A DNA stretch of 64,000 bases from Streptomyces lasiicapitis (GCF_014646335.1 NZ_BMNG01000001.1:426235-490234), one strand, 5' to 3'. Positions 28,612 through 36,991 are shown, counted from the first letter of the stretch. Notes: generated by a model from the letters alone, not told the origin. A program made the numbers and translations.

Positions 28612-29400
28612 TCATTCCGGGATGGAGCCTGCCGAACGGTCCCTGCTCCTCGCGGACGTCTGCACCCGTTGGATCGACACGGCGAGAAGCAGCACCGTCA
28701 GTCCTGCGGACACCGCGGCGGGCACGACGTAGTGGCCGAGCCCGTCGCTCCCCGAGACCAGAGGGGCAGCGCTGTCGGCGAGTGCCTGCGGAGTCCACGG
28801 CTCCACGAAGTCCACCACGGACAGGGCCGGAAGAGCCACCAGATAAACCCCCAGGGAAGAGCCGACCGAGGCGAGAACGCTCCGGAAGAAGGAGGCGATG
28901 AAGGCGACTCCAGCAACGACGAATGCCAGATGGAGCGACATCAGCCCGCCGTGAGCGAGCGTGCGGGGAACGCCTGGATCGCCGATGAGCAACGTGGTCT
29001 CGTACCAAGCACCGAAAAGCCCCAGCAGATAGGCGGCGACGCACGCCCCGACGACCACGACATAGCGAGGAACGACCATGTCCCGTCGTCTCGCGACTCG
29101 CATCCGGTAGAAGACGAAGGCCTGCGGGCGGGCGTGGAAACAGAGCGCGGACGACGCCACCACGACCACGCCGATCAGACCGAGTTGCTGCGCGTTGCTC
29201 TCGTACGAAGCAATCCCGTCCGCCGGGGTGGGCGGCGGAAGCTCGACGCGCACTCCGTCCGATGTGGCGCTCGCCAAGATGTCGGCGGCGTAGTGCTCCA
29301 GGAGCGGGGCGGTGCAGCCGAGGAAGGTGAAGAGGGCCGCGAGGACGAGGGCGCGGCGCGTGCGGAGGAGTCGGGCGATTTCCAATTGCCACAGCGTCAT
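28612..29400 (-). CDS. ABC-2 type permease
   Basis: 262 residues from an ATG at 29400 that overlaps the stop of the ATPase gene (ATGA). About six membrane segments are visible: RALVLAALFTFLGCTAPLL, LGLIGVVVVASSALCFHA, VVVVGACVAAYLLGLFGAW, LHLAFVVAGVAFIASFFRSV, GVYLVALPALSVVDF and VPAAVSAGLTVLLLAVS. The C-terminal tail is basic. It forms the channel for the ATPase at 29397-30386. No family-specific substrate motif is seen; relatives export antibiotics or lipids or act in cell-surface remodelling. Confidence 0.85.
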   Translation of the reverse strand: MTLWQLEIARLLRTRRALVLAALFTFLGCTAPLLEHYAADILASATSDGVRVELPPPTPADGIASYESNAQQLGLIGVVVVASSALCFHARPQAFVFYRMRVARRRDMVVPRYVVVVGACVAAYLLGLFGAWYETTLLIGDPGVPRTLAHGGLMSLHLAFVVAGVAFIASFFRSVLASVGSSLGVYLVALPALSVVDFVEPWTPQALADSAAPLVSGSDGLGHYVVPAAVSAGLTVLLLAVSIQRVQTSARSRDRSAGSIPE

Positions 29401-30386
29401 GGGCCCCGCCAGGTGCGGGTGCCACCGCCGGTCATCGATGCCACCGTTGACGCTGACGCCGACGACACCGACAGGAGGATGCTTTCGAGGTCGGAGTCCA
29501 GGGCCGTGAGCCCGGCGAGGGCGCACCCCTCGCGGGAAACCACCTGGGGAATTCCCCGTTCCCCGGCTTCAACGGAAGCCGCCTCGACGAGTAGGCCGAA
29601 CTCACTGGCCGGTTCGACGGACAGGGTCCATTCCTCCGCCCGCAACGCCGCGGCGAGAATGCGCGCCTCACGGGAGCTGCGTGACTGGAGGCGCCACACC
29701 GGGCGGGCATGCGCGTCGAGGATGTCGGCGGTGCGCCCCTGCAGCACGAGCCGCCCTCCGTCCAGCAGCCCCAGCGCATCGCACACGCTCTCCACGTCGT
29801 GAACGATGTGGCTGGAGAGAATGATCGTCGACTCCTGCTTCAGGTCCCGGACAAGGTCGAGGATCGTGCGGCGCCCCTCGGGGTCCAGGCCGGACGTCGG
29901 TTCGTCGAGGATCAGGAGATCCGGCCGTACGACGAGGGCGGCGGCCAGGCTCAGGCGCTGCAGCATCCCCCGCGAGAAGCCGCCGACCCGGCGCCGGGCG
30001 GCCGACTCCATTCCGACGCGGGACAGTACGCGCAGCGCGGCATCGCGCAGCGCGGCATCACACAGCGCCTGTTCACGCACACCGGACCGTCGTGGCGCCC
30101 CCAACCCCGCGGAGAGTTCCACGACCTCCAAAGCGGTGAGCCAAGGCTCGAATTCCGGAACATCGGGGCACATCGAAACGGTGGTGCCGTCGAGTTTTAC
30201 GAGGCCGCTGTCAGGCTTCTCCAGACCGGCCAGCATCGACAGCAGCGTCGTCTTGCCGGCTCCGTTTCTCCCGACGAGCCCGTAGACGCTGCCGCGGTCG
30301 ATGTGGAGATCGACGTCGAAGACACCGACGCCGCCGAAGTCACGCGAAAGTCCCGCGCTCGTGAGCGCGGCCCGCCCCACGCTCAT
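29397..30386 (-). CDS. ABC transporter ATP-binding protein
   Basis: 329 residues from an ATG at 30386 overlapping the stop of the upstream small membrane gene (ATGA). Walker A is GRNGAGKTTLL, the signature is FSRGMLQRLSLA (a variant of LSGGQ) and Walker B is LLILDEPTSGLDP, with SSHIVHDVE as the switch. The C-terminal 80 residues extend past the core as in drug-export (CcmA/DRA-type) ATPases. It contains an in-frame near-duplication, ALCDAALRDAALRVL. It couples to the permease at 28612-29400. Confidence 0.92.
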   Translation of the reverse strand: MSVGRAALTSAGLSRDFGGVGVFDVDLHIDRGSVYGLVGRNGAGKTTLLSMLAGLEKPDSGLVKLDGTTVSMCPDVPEFEPWLTALEVVELSAGLGAPRRSGVREQALCDAALRDAALRVLSRVGMESAARRRVGGFSRGMLQRLSLAAALVVRPDLLILDEPTSGLDPEGRRTILDLVRDLKQESTIILSSHIVHDVESVCDALGLLDGGRLVLQGRTADILDAHARPVWRLQSRSSREARILAAALRAEEWTLSVEPASEFGLLVEAASVEAGERGIPQVVSREGCALAGLTALDSDLESILLSVSSASASTVASMTGGGTRTWRGP

Positions 30387-30577
30387 CGATGGGCTCTGCC
30401 GATGGAGAGATAGAGGATGCCGCCCAGCGGCACCGACGCCACACAGATGACGGCCCACAGCCACTTCGGCAAGTGCCGCGCCGCGTCGGCCCTGGCGAGA
30501 TCGACCAGGCAATAGCCGACGAACGACACCACGAGAATGACGACCGGTAACAGCGCGCCCAACGTACTGCCGTCCAT
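30383..30577 (-). CDS. PLDc_N domain small membrane protein
   Basis: 64 residues with two membrane helices: GALLPVVILVVSFVGYCLVDLA and KWLWAVICVASVPLGGILYLSIGR. The W-W-AVI--PLGGI-Y---GR pattern is the PLDc_N domain, usually the N-terminus of cardiolipin synthase or a free-standing immunity-like or transporter accessory protein. It starts the operon PLDc_N-ATPase-permease, and all three overlap by ATGA. Related bacteriocin-type ABC exporters carry the same small partner, so an immunity or export accessory role is plausible. Confidence 0.85.
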   Translation of the reverse strand: MDGSTLGALLPVVILVVSFVGYCLVDLARADAARHLPKWLWAVICVASVPLGGILYLSIGRAHR

Positions 30578-30610
30578 CGCCGCATGCCTCCCTGAGCCAT
30601 GCCAACTCCG

Positions 30611-30622
30611 CCTGATATCAGG
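30611..30622. promoter_or_regulatory. CCTGATATCAGG palindrome in a divergent promoter
   Basis: 12-bp perfect palindrome, 34 bases upstream of the PLDc_N start and 135 bases upstream of the HTH-DUF5753 gene on the other strand. It is a candidate site for the neighbouring HTH regulator. Confidence 0.35.
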
Positions 30623-30756
30623 TTCGTTGGGCTTGATTCTACGTGCGGCCGGACGGCAGGTGCCGGGTCAGCGCATCCAGGCGGGCCCAACCGCTCAGAC
30701 CATGCCGTACGCCCGCGCCCCCTCCCCCGGCACCACCGCCCACATGAAGGGGCGGC

Positions 30757-31608
30757 ATGCCGACCAGAACCACGCCGACAGAGCGGCAGAAGCGCCTGGG
30801 TGCCGAGCTGCGCAGGATGCGCGTCGCGGCGGGAGCCACCACGGAGTACGCCGCCGGGCTGCTCGGAATCGACCGGACGCGGCTCTCCGACATCGAGTCG
30901 GGCATCCGCCCCGTCTCTGTAGAGCGCATCCGCACGCTGGCCCGCAACTACGCCTGTGCCGACGACAGTTATGTGGACGGGCTGGTCGCGATGGCCGAGA
31001 GCAAGGAACGCGGCTGGTGGGAGAAGCACCGGGGCGCACTGCCACCCGGGCTGCTGAACATCGCCGAGTTGGAGTGGCACGCCGCGCGCGTACACACTGC
31101 CCAGGTCCTGCACGTACCGGGTCTGCTCCAGACCGAGGACTACGCCCGCGCGATCTTCACCGCCGTACTCCCGCCTCTGACCCGTCTGGAAGTCGAGCTG
31201 CGGGTCGCCCACCGCATGGACCGCCAGCAGGTCCTCGAGCGTCCACGGCCTTTCGCCTACGTTGCGTACGTCCACGAAGTCGCGCTGCGTATGCCGTTCG
31301 GGGGCGCCGACGTGACACGTAAGCAACTCACGCGACTGGCCACCGTCGCCGAGCGCGAGAACGTCGAGGTCCGCGTCATACCGACGAGCATCGGCGCGTT
31401 TCCGGGCGCCGGGCACGCATTGCTGTACGCGGATGGAGTTGTGCCCCAGCTCGACACCGTGCAGCTGGACTCCGCACACGGGCCGGAATTCACTCATGCC
31501 GAGGCACAGCTCACCAAGTACCGTTCTCACCTTGACTGGTGGGACGACGCGGCGCTGTCGCCCGCGGCATCACGTGACCTCATCCACAAGGTCGCGCGCG
31601 AACTCTGA
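30757..31608 (+). CDS. HTH (XRE) regulator with DUF5753 domain, WhiJ/Scr1-like
   Basis: 283 residues. The N-terminal XRE helix-turn-helix is at about 10-65 (LGAELRRMRVAAGATTEYAAGLLGIDRTRLSDIESG). The remaining 210 residues are DUF5753 (VLHVPGLLQTEDYARA, RQQVLERP, VEVRVIPTSIGAFPGAG, YRSHLDWWDDAALSPAASRDLI). In Streptomyces such regulators come with a DUF397 gene directly downstream, and some (WhiJ, the SCO4441/4442-type pairs) gate development, with the DUF397 partner relieving repression. Here the partner follows after 15 bases. A decayed relative lies at 61.1-61.6 kb. Confidence 0.93.
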   Translation: MPTRTTPTERQKRLGAELRRMRVAAGATTEYAAGLLGIDRTRLSDIESGIRPVSVERIRTLARNYACADDSYVDGLVAMAESKERGWWEKHRGALPPGLLNIAELEWHAARVHTAQVLHVPGLLQTEDYARAIFTAVLPPLTRLEVELRVAHRMDRQQVLERPRPFAYVAYVHEVALRMPFGGADVTRKQLTRLATVAERENVEVRVIPTSIGAFPGAGHALLYADGVVPQLDTVQLDSAHGPEFTHAEAQLTKYRSHLDWWDDAALSPAASRDLIHKVAREL

Positions 31609-31623
31609 GAGCAGGGAGAAACC

Positions 31624-31815
31624 GTGGCCGGGATCCACTGGGAAGAGCCCTTCTGCGGCGAAGGCAACAACTGCTTCCGCCTGGGCACCGACGACGAAGG
31701 CAACGCCTACATAACCCTCGCCGGCGCAGAACACACGTACCTCACCGACACCCGCGAAGCCCTCGCGACCCTCATCCGCGACATCAAGGCGGGCAAGGCC
31801 GACCACCTGCTGTGA
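31624..31815 (+). CDS. DUF397-like small partner of the DUF5753 regulator
   Basis: 63 residues, GTG start with CAGGGAG upstream. The pattern W-EPFCGEG--CFRLG--D-GNAYI ... LTDTREAL-TLIRDIKAGKADHLL is a DUF397 relative, though it lacks the classic VRDSK core. It follows the HTH-DUF5753 gene and probably antagonises it. A second copy with about the same sequence is at 61396-61590. Confidence 0.85.
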   Translation: MAGIHWEEPFCGEGNNCFRLGTDDEGNAYITLAGAEHTYLTDTREALATLIRDIKAGKADHLL

Positions 31816-31831
31816 GCCGCCGCGCCATGAA

Positions 31832-32470
31832 TCAGCGGCCGCCCTCCGCCGAGGCACCCCCGCCCCCACCCCGCGGGAACGAAACCTCCACCCGTCGGTT
31901 CTTCTTGCGGCCCTCCTCCGAGCCGTTGTCCGCGATCGGATAGTCCTCGCTGTAGCCGCGCACGGCGTACGTGACTTCCGGGCCCAGGTGGTTGGCCAGT
32001 TCGTCGTGGACTGCCTCGGCGCGGTCCTTGGAGAGTTTCTTGCCGTGGCCGTACGAGCCGAGGTTGTCCGTGAAGCCGAAGACGCGTACGTCTGTGGCTT
32101 TTTGGGTCTTGGCCTCCTCGGCGATCGCCCTGATGCGGGCTGCCGCTTCGGGGTTCAGCTTGGAGCTGTCCTTGGGGAAGAGGACCTCCGCCTGGAGCGC
32201 GAACTTCACATCGGTGCCGGTGTCCTCCCGGCGCTCCTCGCCCCCCATGTCTTCGACCACGGACTTGATGTCCAGGACCTTGGCGGGCGCGAGGGTGGCG
32301 CCGTCGCCGAGCTTGAGACCGGGGCTGTTGTCGTCGATTTCTGGAGGCGGAGAGGTAGTGGAGGAGCCGGGGGGCGTGGAGGGGTCGTCGTCGGCCCAGG
32401 CAGGGGTGACTGTGAGGAGGAAGAAGGCCGTGAGGGTAGTGGCCACCGCCAACGTGCGGGTGGGGGTCAT
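31832..32470 (-). CDS. Secreted OmpA-family peptidoglycan-binding protein
   Basis: 212 residues. The signal peptide is at 1-27 (LAVATTLTAFFLLTVTPAWA). A Pro/Ser/Thr linker leads to the C-terminal OmpA domain (about 90-200): VLFPKDSSKLNPEAAARI, then VFGFTDNLGSYGHGKKLSKDRAEAV and NRRVEVSF, with the Asp and Arg that hold diaminopimelate. In a Gram-positive cell it would tether something to the wall. Its place as last gene of the Tad region suggests wall anchoring of the pilus machine. A GTG at 32476 that overlaps the upstream stop is an alternative start. Confidence 0.88.
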   Translation of the reverse strand: MTPTRTLAVATTLTAFFLLTVTPAWADDDPSTPPGSSTTSPPPEIDDNSPGLKLGDGATLAPAKVLDIKSVVEDMGGEERREDTGTDVKFALQAEVLFPKDSSKLNPEAAARIRAIAEEAKTQKATDVRVFGFTDNLGSYGHGKKLSKDRAEAVHDELANHLGPEVTYAVRGYSEDYPIADNGSEEGRKKNRRVEVSFPRGGGGGASAEGGR

Positions 32471-32472
32471 GG

Positions 32473-33069
32473 TCACTCGCCCTCGGAGAGCTCGATTGGG
32501 GCCGGAGGCATAGAGCCGACTTGGAATGTCAGCTTGCTGACCTTCTCCGGCGGGGCGGGGAACTGAGCGAACCAGTCGACCGTCTGGCCCGATTCGACAC
32601 CGCCCTCGAATTTGGTGCACAGGCAGCGGCCGCTGGTGTCCCGCAGGACCAGATACTTCTTCCTTCCCTCACCATCAACAAGGCTTGCCCCCGCCACGGA
32701 ACCGCCGTTCCGTTGCAACTCCAGTTCATCACCCCGCCATTGGGCACCGGTCCAGAGTTCGCCGGAGGTGTTGGTGACCTTGCCTGCGACAGTGACGAAA
32801 CCGCCCTCATCCCGCTGGGCCGAGTTGACCACCATGGTGACGCCGTCAGCCTTTACCTCGGCCAGTGGCTGGTCCTCGGTGGGAGCCTTCGACTCCTCGT
32901 CCTGCCGGTCACTACCACTCCCGCTCGACGCCGACGATGTGTTCTTGTCCGAACCGGACTTGTCGTCATCACCTCCGCCGCCGCAGCCGGCCACCATGAG
33001 GACCAGCCCAGTCGTGATCGCCACGGCGGTCATTGCCTTGCGGGTCGTCCTGGTGCGCCGAAGTTTCAT
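32473..33069 (-). CDS. Lipoprotein of unknown function in the Tad locus
   Basis: 198 residues. Type II signal peptide with lipobox LMVAGC (Cys at about 29), then a Gly/Asp/Ser linker and a beta-rich domain (VTMVVNSAQRDEGGFVTVAGKVTN ... LVLRDTSGRCLCTKF ... VDWFAQFPAPPEKVSKLTFQV). The folded part resembles DUF4352/immunoglobulin-like lipoprotein domains. It stops 2 bases before, or overlaps, the OmpA gene and is preceded by the TadG-like gene after 32 bases, so the four probably share a transcript. Confidence 0.85.
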   Translation of the reverse strand: MKLRRTRTTRKAMTAVAITTGLVLMVAGCGGGGDDDKSGSDKNTSSASSGSGSDRQDEESKAPTEDQPLAEVKADGVTMVVNSAQRDEGGFVTVAGKVTNTSGELWTGAQWRGDELELQRNGGSVAGASLVDGEGRKKYLVLRDTSGRCLCTKFEGGVESGQTVDWFAQFPAPPEKVSKLTFQVGSMPPAPIELSEGE

Positions 33070-33101
33070 TGCTACGGCTTCCTCTTCTCGTCGCTCGCTT
33101 G

Positions 33102-33722
33102 TTACTTGGCCAGGTGCACGGCAAACAGATCGGACGCGTCCGGCAGGTCCTCCGGGTCGAAGTCGTCCGGGTCTATCTCGGTCGACTCATCATCACCGTC
33201 GCAGATGAACTCCACGACCTTCTCCGGGTCCGCAGACTCGCCGAGACCGCAACGTGGCTTGATGACTGCGGTCGCCCTGGCCTTGGCATGCATCGTCTCT
33301 GTGCCCGGGATGATCGAGTCCCCCACGGTGTAGTTGGTGGTGGCCTCCACCCAGTAGCCCGGGTATCCGTTCACTTCGTCCGGCATGAAGCCGGTGACGT
33401 TGGAGTCGTTCTCGGCTGCCAGCTCATCGGCCGCGCCCTCGGCCTCCCCCGCCGGGATGGCCATGTCCCCATCCAGCCAGTCAAGCCACTCGTCGCCGTC
33501 ACCGGCTGCGATCGCCCTGCCCAAACCCTCGGTCAACTCGTCTCGGGCTTCCTGGGCGGCCGCCAACGCCGCGGCATCCGCCGCCGATTGGGCACCGTTT
33601 CGCGCCGATGCACCCTGGGCGAAGGCGAAGAACGCCAGCGCGGCAAAGAGCAGGATTCCCGTCAGCCAGATGTAGAGGGGCAGCGTCGACCCCTGGTCGT
33701 CCCTCAGTCGAACAAGTGTCAG
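33102..33722 (-). CDS. TadG-like pilus assembly protein
   Basis: About 206 residues. The N-terminal DQGSTLPLYIWLTGILLFAALAFFAFAQGASARNGAQSAADAAALAAAQ segment is the TadE/TadG-type membrane helix plus the helical spacer, and the rest is an acidic extracytoplasmic domain. The start is uncertain. No ATG, GTG or TTG lies in frame close to the helix; the CTG at 33722 overlaps the upstream stop (CTGA) and a second CTG is at 33707. Its partner is the Flp-like pilin immediately upstream. Confidence 0.8.
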   Translation of the reverse strand: MTLVRLRDDQGSTLPLYIWLTGILLFAALAFFAFAQGASARNGAQSAADAAALAAAQEARDELTEGLGRAIAAGDGDEWLDWLDGDMAIPAGEAEGAADELAAENDSNVTGFMPDEVNGYPGYWVEATTNYTVGDSIIPGTETMHAKARATAVIKPRCGLGESADPEKVVEFICDGDDESTEIDPDDFDPEDLPDASDLFAVHLAK

Positions 33723-33946
33723 CCGCCGATGACGTTTCCGACAGCCTTGCTGATCGCCTGCGAGATCTTGTTGTCCAACGCCAACCCGTCGATCAGCGTG
33801 TAGATCCCGGCGATCAGAATCATCAGCCCCGCATACTCCACGAACCCCGCCCCCCGGTCGCCCGCGCTCCCGCGGACCCGGCTCATCCGGGCGGACACTG
33901 CCAGCGTCCACGTCACCCACGCCCCCAGCACGCGATCCTTCAACAC
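33719..33946 (-). CDS. Flp-family pilin-like small membrane protein
   Basis: 75 residues from a GTG at 33946 with AGAAGGG nine bases upstream; an ATG at 33886 gives 55. The core DRGAGFVEYAGLMILIAGIYTL has the Gly-x-x-x-x-Glu-Tyr arrangement that prepilin peptidases of the Tad system cut, with the conserved Glu at +5. A short helical tail ends in AVGNVIGG. It should be the structural subunit of the Tad pilus. The gene is separated from tadC by the inserted three-gene module. The 288 bases upstream (33947-34234) hold only a small GGTATCC/GGGATACC inverted repeat. Confidence 0.8.
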   Translation of the reverse strand: MLKDRVLGAWVTWTLAVSARMSRVRGSAGDRGAGFVEYAGLMILIAGIYTLIDGLALDNKISQAISKAVGNVIGG

Positions 33947-34234
33947 GACGGACGACCCTTCTCTTTCAACTGGTATCCACGGGGATACCGCTGCCCTTGC
34001 CGATACCAACGCCACTGCCGCCAGGGGCAAGGTACGCCACAACACGTGCACCGGCAGAGACTCTGTGCGACCAACTCACACCCGGACAAGCAAGTTGGCG
34101 TGTTCCCTCCCCTCCCGCCAAGGTCACCATGCACCACAGGAGGAGGGGCGCAGGAAGAGCGACAGCCGAACGCCTCCTCGGCCGACTGTCCCACACCGGG
34201 TTGCACCCGCTACGACGTTTCGCGCAACTCGCGG

Positions 34235-35035
34235 TTACCTGCCGTCGTACGACACCTGGACCCCGCCGAGCTCCCGCGCGATCTCGGTCCCGAGCCCCTT
34301 CTGGCACAAGTTGATCGTCCAGTTCCCCGCCGTGACCAACTGCGCGGGTACGCCCCGGTGCTTGATCGCCTCGCGCAGCACCGCATCCCGCCGTGCGGTC
34401 GTCTCGTGGAGGGACAGAACCGCACACCCTCTCGATCCCGGCACCGCCGTACGGCACTCCAAACTTCCGACAGAGTGTGTCTTCCGCTGTTTGCATCCCA
34501 CGGACTTGTCGAGCGCGTCGGCGAGGTCGTTCACGTGCTTGTACCGCGGCTTTTCAGGGATCCTGGGGAGCGGATACTTCGGGGTCTTGGGCCCCTTGGG
34601 CTTCAGGACCACGGCGTCGAGGGCCTTGGCGATCGCGGGAGCAGCGGACGGGACTCTCGCCGTGCCCCGCACCCAGATATACCAATTCCCTGCGGCTACA
34701 AGAGTCTGCGGAACGGGGGGTTCACGCCGAGCAGCGATGGAGTCGGTAAGATATTTCCTCATCTTTCCCGAGAAAACAGAGATCTCAACCTCCACCTTCG
34801 CACCGTCGATATTGGCCGCACAATCGAGGCCGCCCGGACTGCGCCGCAGAATCTCGCATCCGATGCCTTCCTTGGCCAGCGCCACCACCACGTCGTCCGC
34901 TTTGGTAAATTGAGGACCTTTGGGCACGCCGCTCGGCATCGAAACCGGAGTTGGGTTGTGCGTCTTCACGCTGTCGCAAGCGACGAGCACAAACAGTGTG
35001 AGCACCGCACACAGCGAGAGTATGAGCTTCCTCAT
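34235..35035 (-). CDS. Lipoprotein with two tandem ~100-residue domains
   Basis: 266 residues. Type II signal with lipobox FVLVAC (Cys20). Two halves resemble each other: FTKADDVVVALAKEGIGCEILRR with PQTLVAAGNWYIWVRG, and VNDLADALDKSVGCKQRK with PAQLVTAGNWTINLCQ. This is a tandem duplication of one small domain that I do not recognise by name. The ATG overlaps the stop of the WXG-lysozyme gene (ATGA), so it is translated with it. It may be a chaperone-like or immunity partner on the outer membrane face. A secreted protein in the same relative position closes the module at 50161-53424. Confidence 0.8.
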   Translation of the reverse strand: MRKLILSLCAVLTLFVLVACDSVKTHNPTPVSMPSGVPKGPQFTKADDVVVALAKEGIGCEILRRSPGGLDCAANIDGAKVEVEISVFSGKMRKYLTDSIAARREPPVPQTLVAAGNWYIWVRGTARVPSAAPAIAKALDAVVLKPKGPKTPKYPLPRIPEKPRYKHVNDLADALDKSVGCKQRKTHSVGSLECRTAVPGSRGCAVLSLHETTARRDAVLREAIKHRGVPAQLVTAGNWTINLCQKGLGTEIARELGGVQVSYDGR

Positions 35036-36432
35036 CGGTCGCCGCCTTCCGGTGGCACAGGGGCCGGAAGCGGACTCGGGGCAGGAGTACCACGGCCGGG
35101 AGCGCCCGGCGAAGTGGGTGCCGACGGAATGAGGCCCGGACCGCCCTCGCCGACCGGCTGATGACCATAGATCGGATCCAGGGAGACCTGTCGGCCCGGC
35201 GTCTGCGCCTGCAGCTGGGCCATAGCGTCTTCCCGTTCCTTTTCGGTCAAGTTCCTCCAAGCTATGGCATCGTCAATGTGCGGTTCGATCCTGTCCCAGT
35301 TGTTACCCCGCCGCTTGATGTCGCCGTCACGATAGTCGGATTCGTCGCCGTATCGCTCGTTGTAGCTGCGGACCTGAGAAGTGTCTGCCGAGTAGAGCGT
35401 GAAGAGTTGCTTGTCGCTGTCGGAACCCTGCGGATCCTCGCCCTTGTATTTCAGGAGGTAGGCACTCAACCGCACGTCAAGCTCGGGGTTTCCCTCGATC
35501 TTCGCAGCCAGCTCCGTATCACTCACGTCACGGAGCAACCGCCCGTCCTCGAGCCTGAATTGACCAGGGTACTCCCGTAGGACTTGGCGTGCCGTCTCAA
35601 GCTTCATGTGCGTGATCCCAAGCGACTTGTCCGACTTGAACGTCGAAGCCGCCATCCACTCACCGACCCGCCACAACTCGCTCAATGGACTGCGCAGGCC
35701 GCGGTCATAGTTCTGGTACCACTGCTGCTCCTGCCACAGCGTGGCCAGCAGCAGCTTGCGGCTCACCCCCGTTTCCTTGGAAGCTCTGTCCACGGCGGCG
35801 AGCACGGCTGGCGGGACGTTGATGCGATGCACGCCGTCCAAGCCGCCTGTCAGACGCAGGGCGATGCCGAGAGGGCTACCCGGCTCCAAGGCCTGGCGGG
35901 CGACCTTGGGGTCCGACACAGCGGTGAGGCCCTCGATCGTGCGGAGCCGACCCGCAATCTCTATGTCAGCGCGAGACGCCTTCACCAAGGCATCGGAAAC
36001 GACCTCATGGGCGTGCTGGACATGTGCGTCGGCCTCGGACTCGTACTTGTCAGCACCCGGCTCGCTGGCAATCGGCTGAGCGAGCTCCACACGGCCGCTG
36101 GGGTAGACCTTCAGGCCATGCCTGGCCGCGTAATCGAGACCGCTGCGCAAATCGCGCTGGGCGTCCCTGATGACCTCCGCCAGGTCGTCGTACGCGTTGG
36201 CCATGGCCTTCAGCGCGATCTCCGCCGCCTCGTAGTCATCCGCGTGCTTGACGAACTTCGCGCGAGCCGCACGACCCGCTTCCCCGGACCAGTTCGACTT
36301 GACGGTGCTGGCAATCTCGTCACGGGCGTAGTCAGCGATCGTCGTGCACTGTTTCGCCGCGCGGAGTGCGTCGTCAGCCGCGTCCCGCCACTGTTGCGGC
36401 TTCGCCTCGTCCAACTCCTTTACGGATATCAC
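35032..36432 (-). CDS. WXG100-like N-terminus fused to a lysozyme-like (transglycosylase) domain; T7SS effector candidate
   Basis: 466 residues, GTG start with AGGAG five bases upstream. Residues 1-110 are a long helical hairpin with a central WSG (residues 48-50, KSNWSGEAGRAARAKF), as in WXG100/LXG N-termini. Residues 205-290 look like a lysozyme superfamily domain: LLLATLWQEQQWYQN with the candidate catalytic Glu235, then SLGITHMKLETARQVL, comparable to the S-G-MQ---TA motif of soluble lytic transglycosylases. The tail is Pro/Gly-rich. There is no signal peptide, which together with the WXG hairpin suggests type VII-like export of a wall-cutting enzyme. Confidence 0.75.
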   Translation of the reverse strand: MISVKELDEAKPQQWRDAADDALRAAKQCTTIADYARDEIASTVKSNWSGEAGRAARAKFVKHADDYEAAEIALKAMANAYDDLAEVIRDAQRDLRSGLDYAARHGLKVYPSGRVELAQPIASEPGADKYESEADAHVQHAHEVVSDALVKASRADIEIAGRLRTIEGLTAVSDPKVARQALEPGSPLGIALRLTGGLDGVHRINVPPAVLAAVDRASKETGVSRKLLLATLWQEQQWYQNYDRGLRSPLSELWRVGEWMAASTFKSDKSLGITHMKLETARQVLREYPGQFRLEDGRLLRDVSDTELAAKIEGNPELDVRLSAYLLKYKGEDPQGSDSDKQLFTLYSADTSQVRSYNERYGDESDYRDGDIKRRGNNWDRIEPHIDDAIAWRNLTEKEREDAMAQLQAQTPGRQVSLDPIYGHQPVGEGGPGLIPSAPTSPGAPGRGTPAPSPLPAPVPPEGGDR

Positions 36433-36460
36433 CGTTGCTCCTTCAGGACCAGGCGCGCCA

Positions 36461-36904
36461 TCAGGCCTTCTCCAGCCAGCTACCCGCCGCCCTGAGGCGC
36501 GCCGCGACCGAGCCATCCTCACTGATTTGGTGGTCCATCGCCTTGGTAAGCCCCGCCGTCGCCTCCTCGACGCGGTCACCGAGCTTGTGGAGGTGCCGCT
36601 GCCACGCGCCTACGCAGTCCTTGCTCGCGGCACCCGCCGCCCAGCTTGAGTGCGTCCTGCCCACCGCTTCGCAGTCGTCCATCCTGGAGCGGTCACGAGC
36701 GTCGGACTTCACGACGCGGAAGTCTCCCGCCTTCTTACGTATGGGGCCGTCCGACAGGCCCAGGTCGGGCGGTCCACCCATGCTCGCACCTGGTGCGGGA
36801 GACGTGCCATCAGCCTGTGCGAGCTGCATCGGCGCCTCCGCCGCACGCCGGTCCAGGGCGTCCTGCTTGAGTTGGGCCCACTCCTCGCCGAAGTCGTGCG
36901 TCAT
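36461..36904 (-). CDS. Small helical Esx/chaperone-like protein preceding the WXG-lysozyme gene
   Basis: 147 residues from an ATG at 36904 with GGGGG upstream. Start (MTHDFGEEWAQLKQDALDRRA) and C-terminal helices (WQRHLHKLGDRVEEATAGLTKAMDHQI) resemble the 138-residue protein at 53008-53424, which also begins M-x-D-x-x-x-W-x-Q-L-K. Both sit one gene upstream of a large helical protein and two upstream of a secreted protein. A role as dimer partner or secretion chaperone is inferred. No family name is certain. Confidence 0.75.
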   Translation of the reverse strand: MTHDFGEEWAQLKQDALDRRAAEAPMQLAQADGTSPAPGASMGGPPDLGLSDGPIRKKAGDFRVVKSDARDRSRMDDCEAVGRTHSSWAAGAASKDCVGAWQRHLHKLGDRVEEATAGLTKAMDHQISEDGSVAARLRAAGSWLEKA

Positions 36905-36991
36905 GATCAACCCCCGGTAGCTGTCGGACCGTTAGACCATCGCCGTGTTCACGAACGCCAACCGTACCCAAGCATTGGCCTTGGCCCCAGC

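Noticed and set aside
32473..33069. Reading the lipoprotein as an immunity protein of the T7-like module
   Set aside because: It is separated from the module by the pilin and TadG-like genes and belongs with the Tad set.
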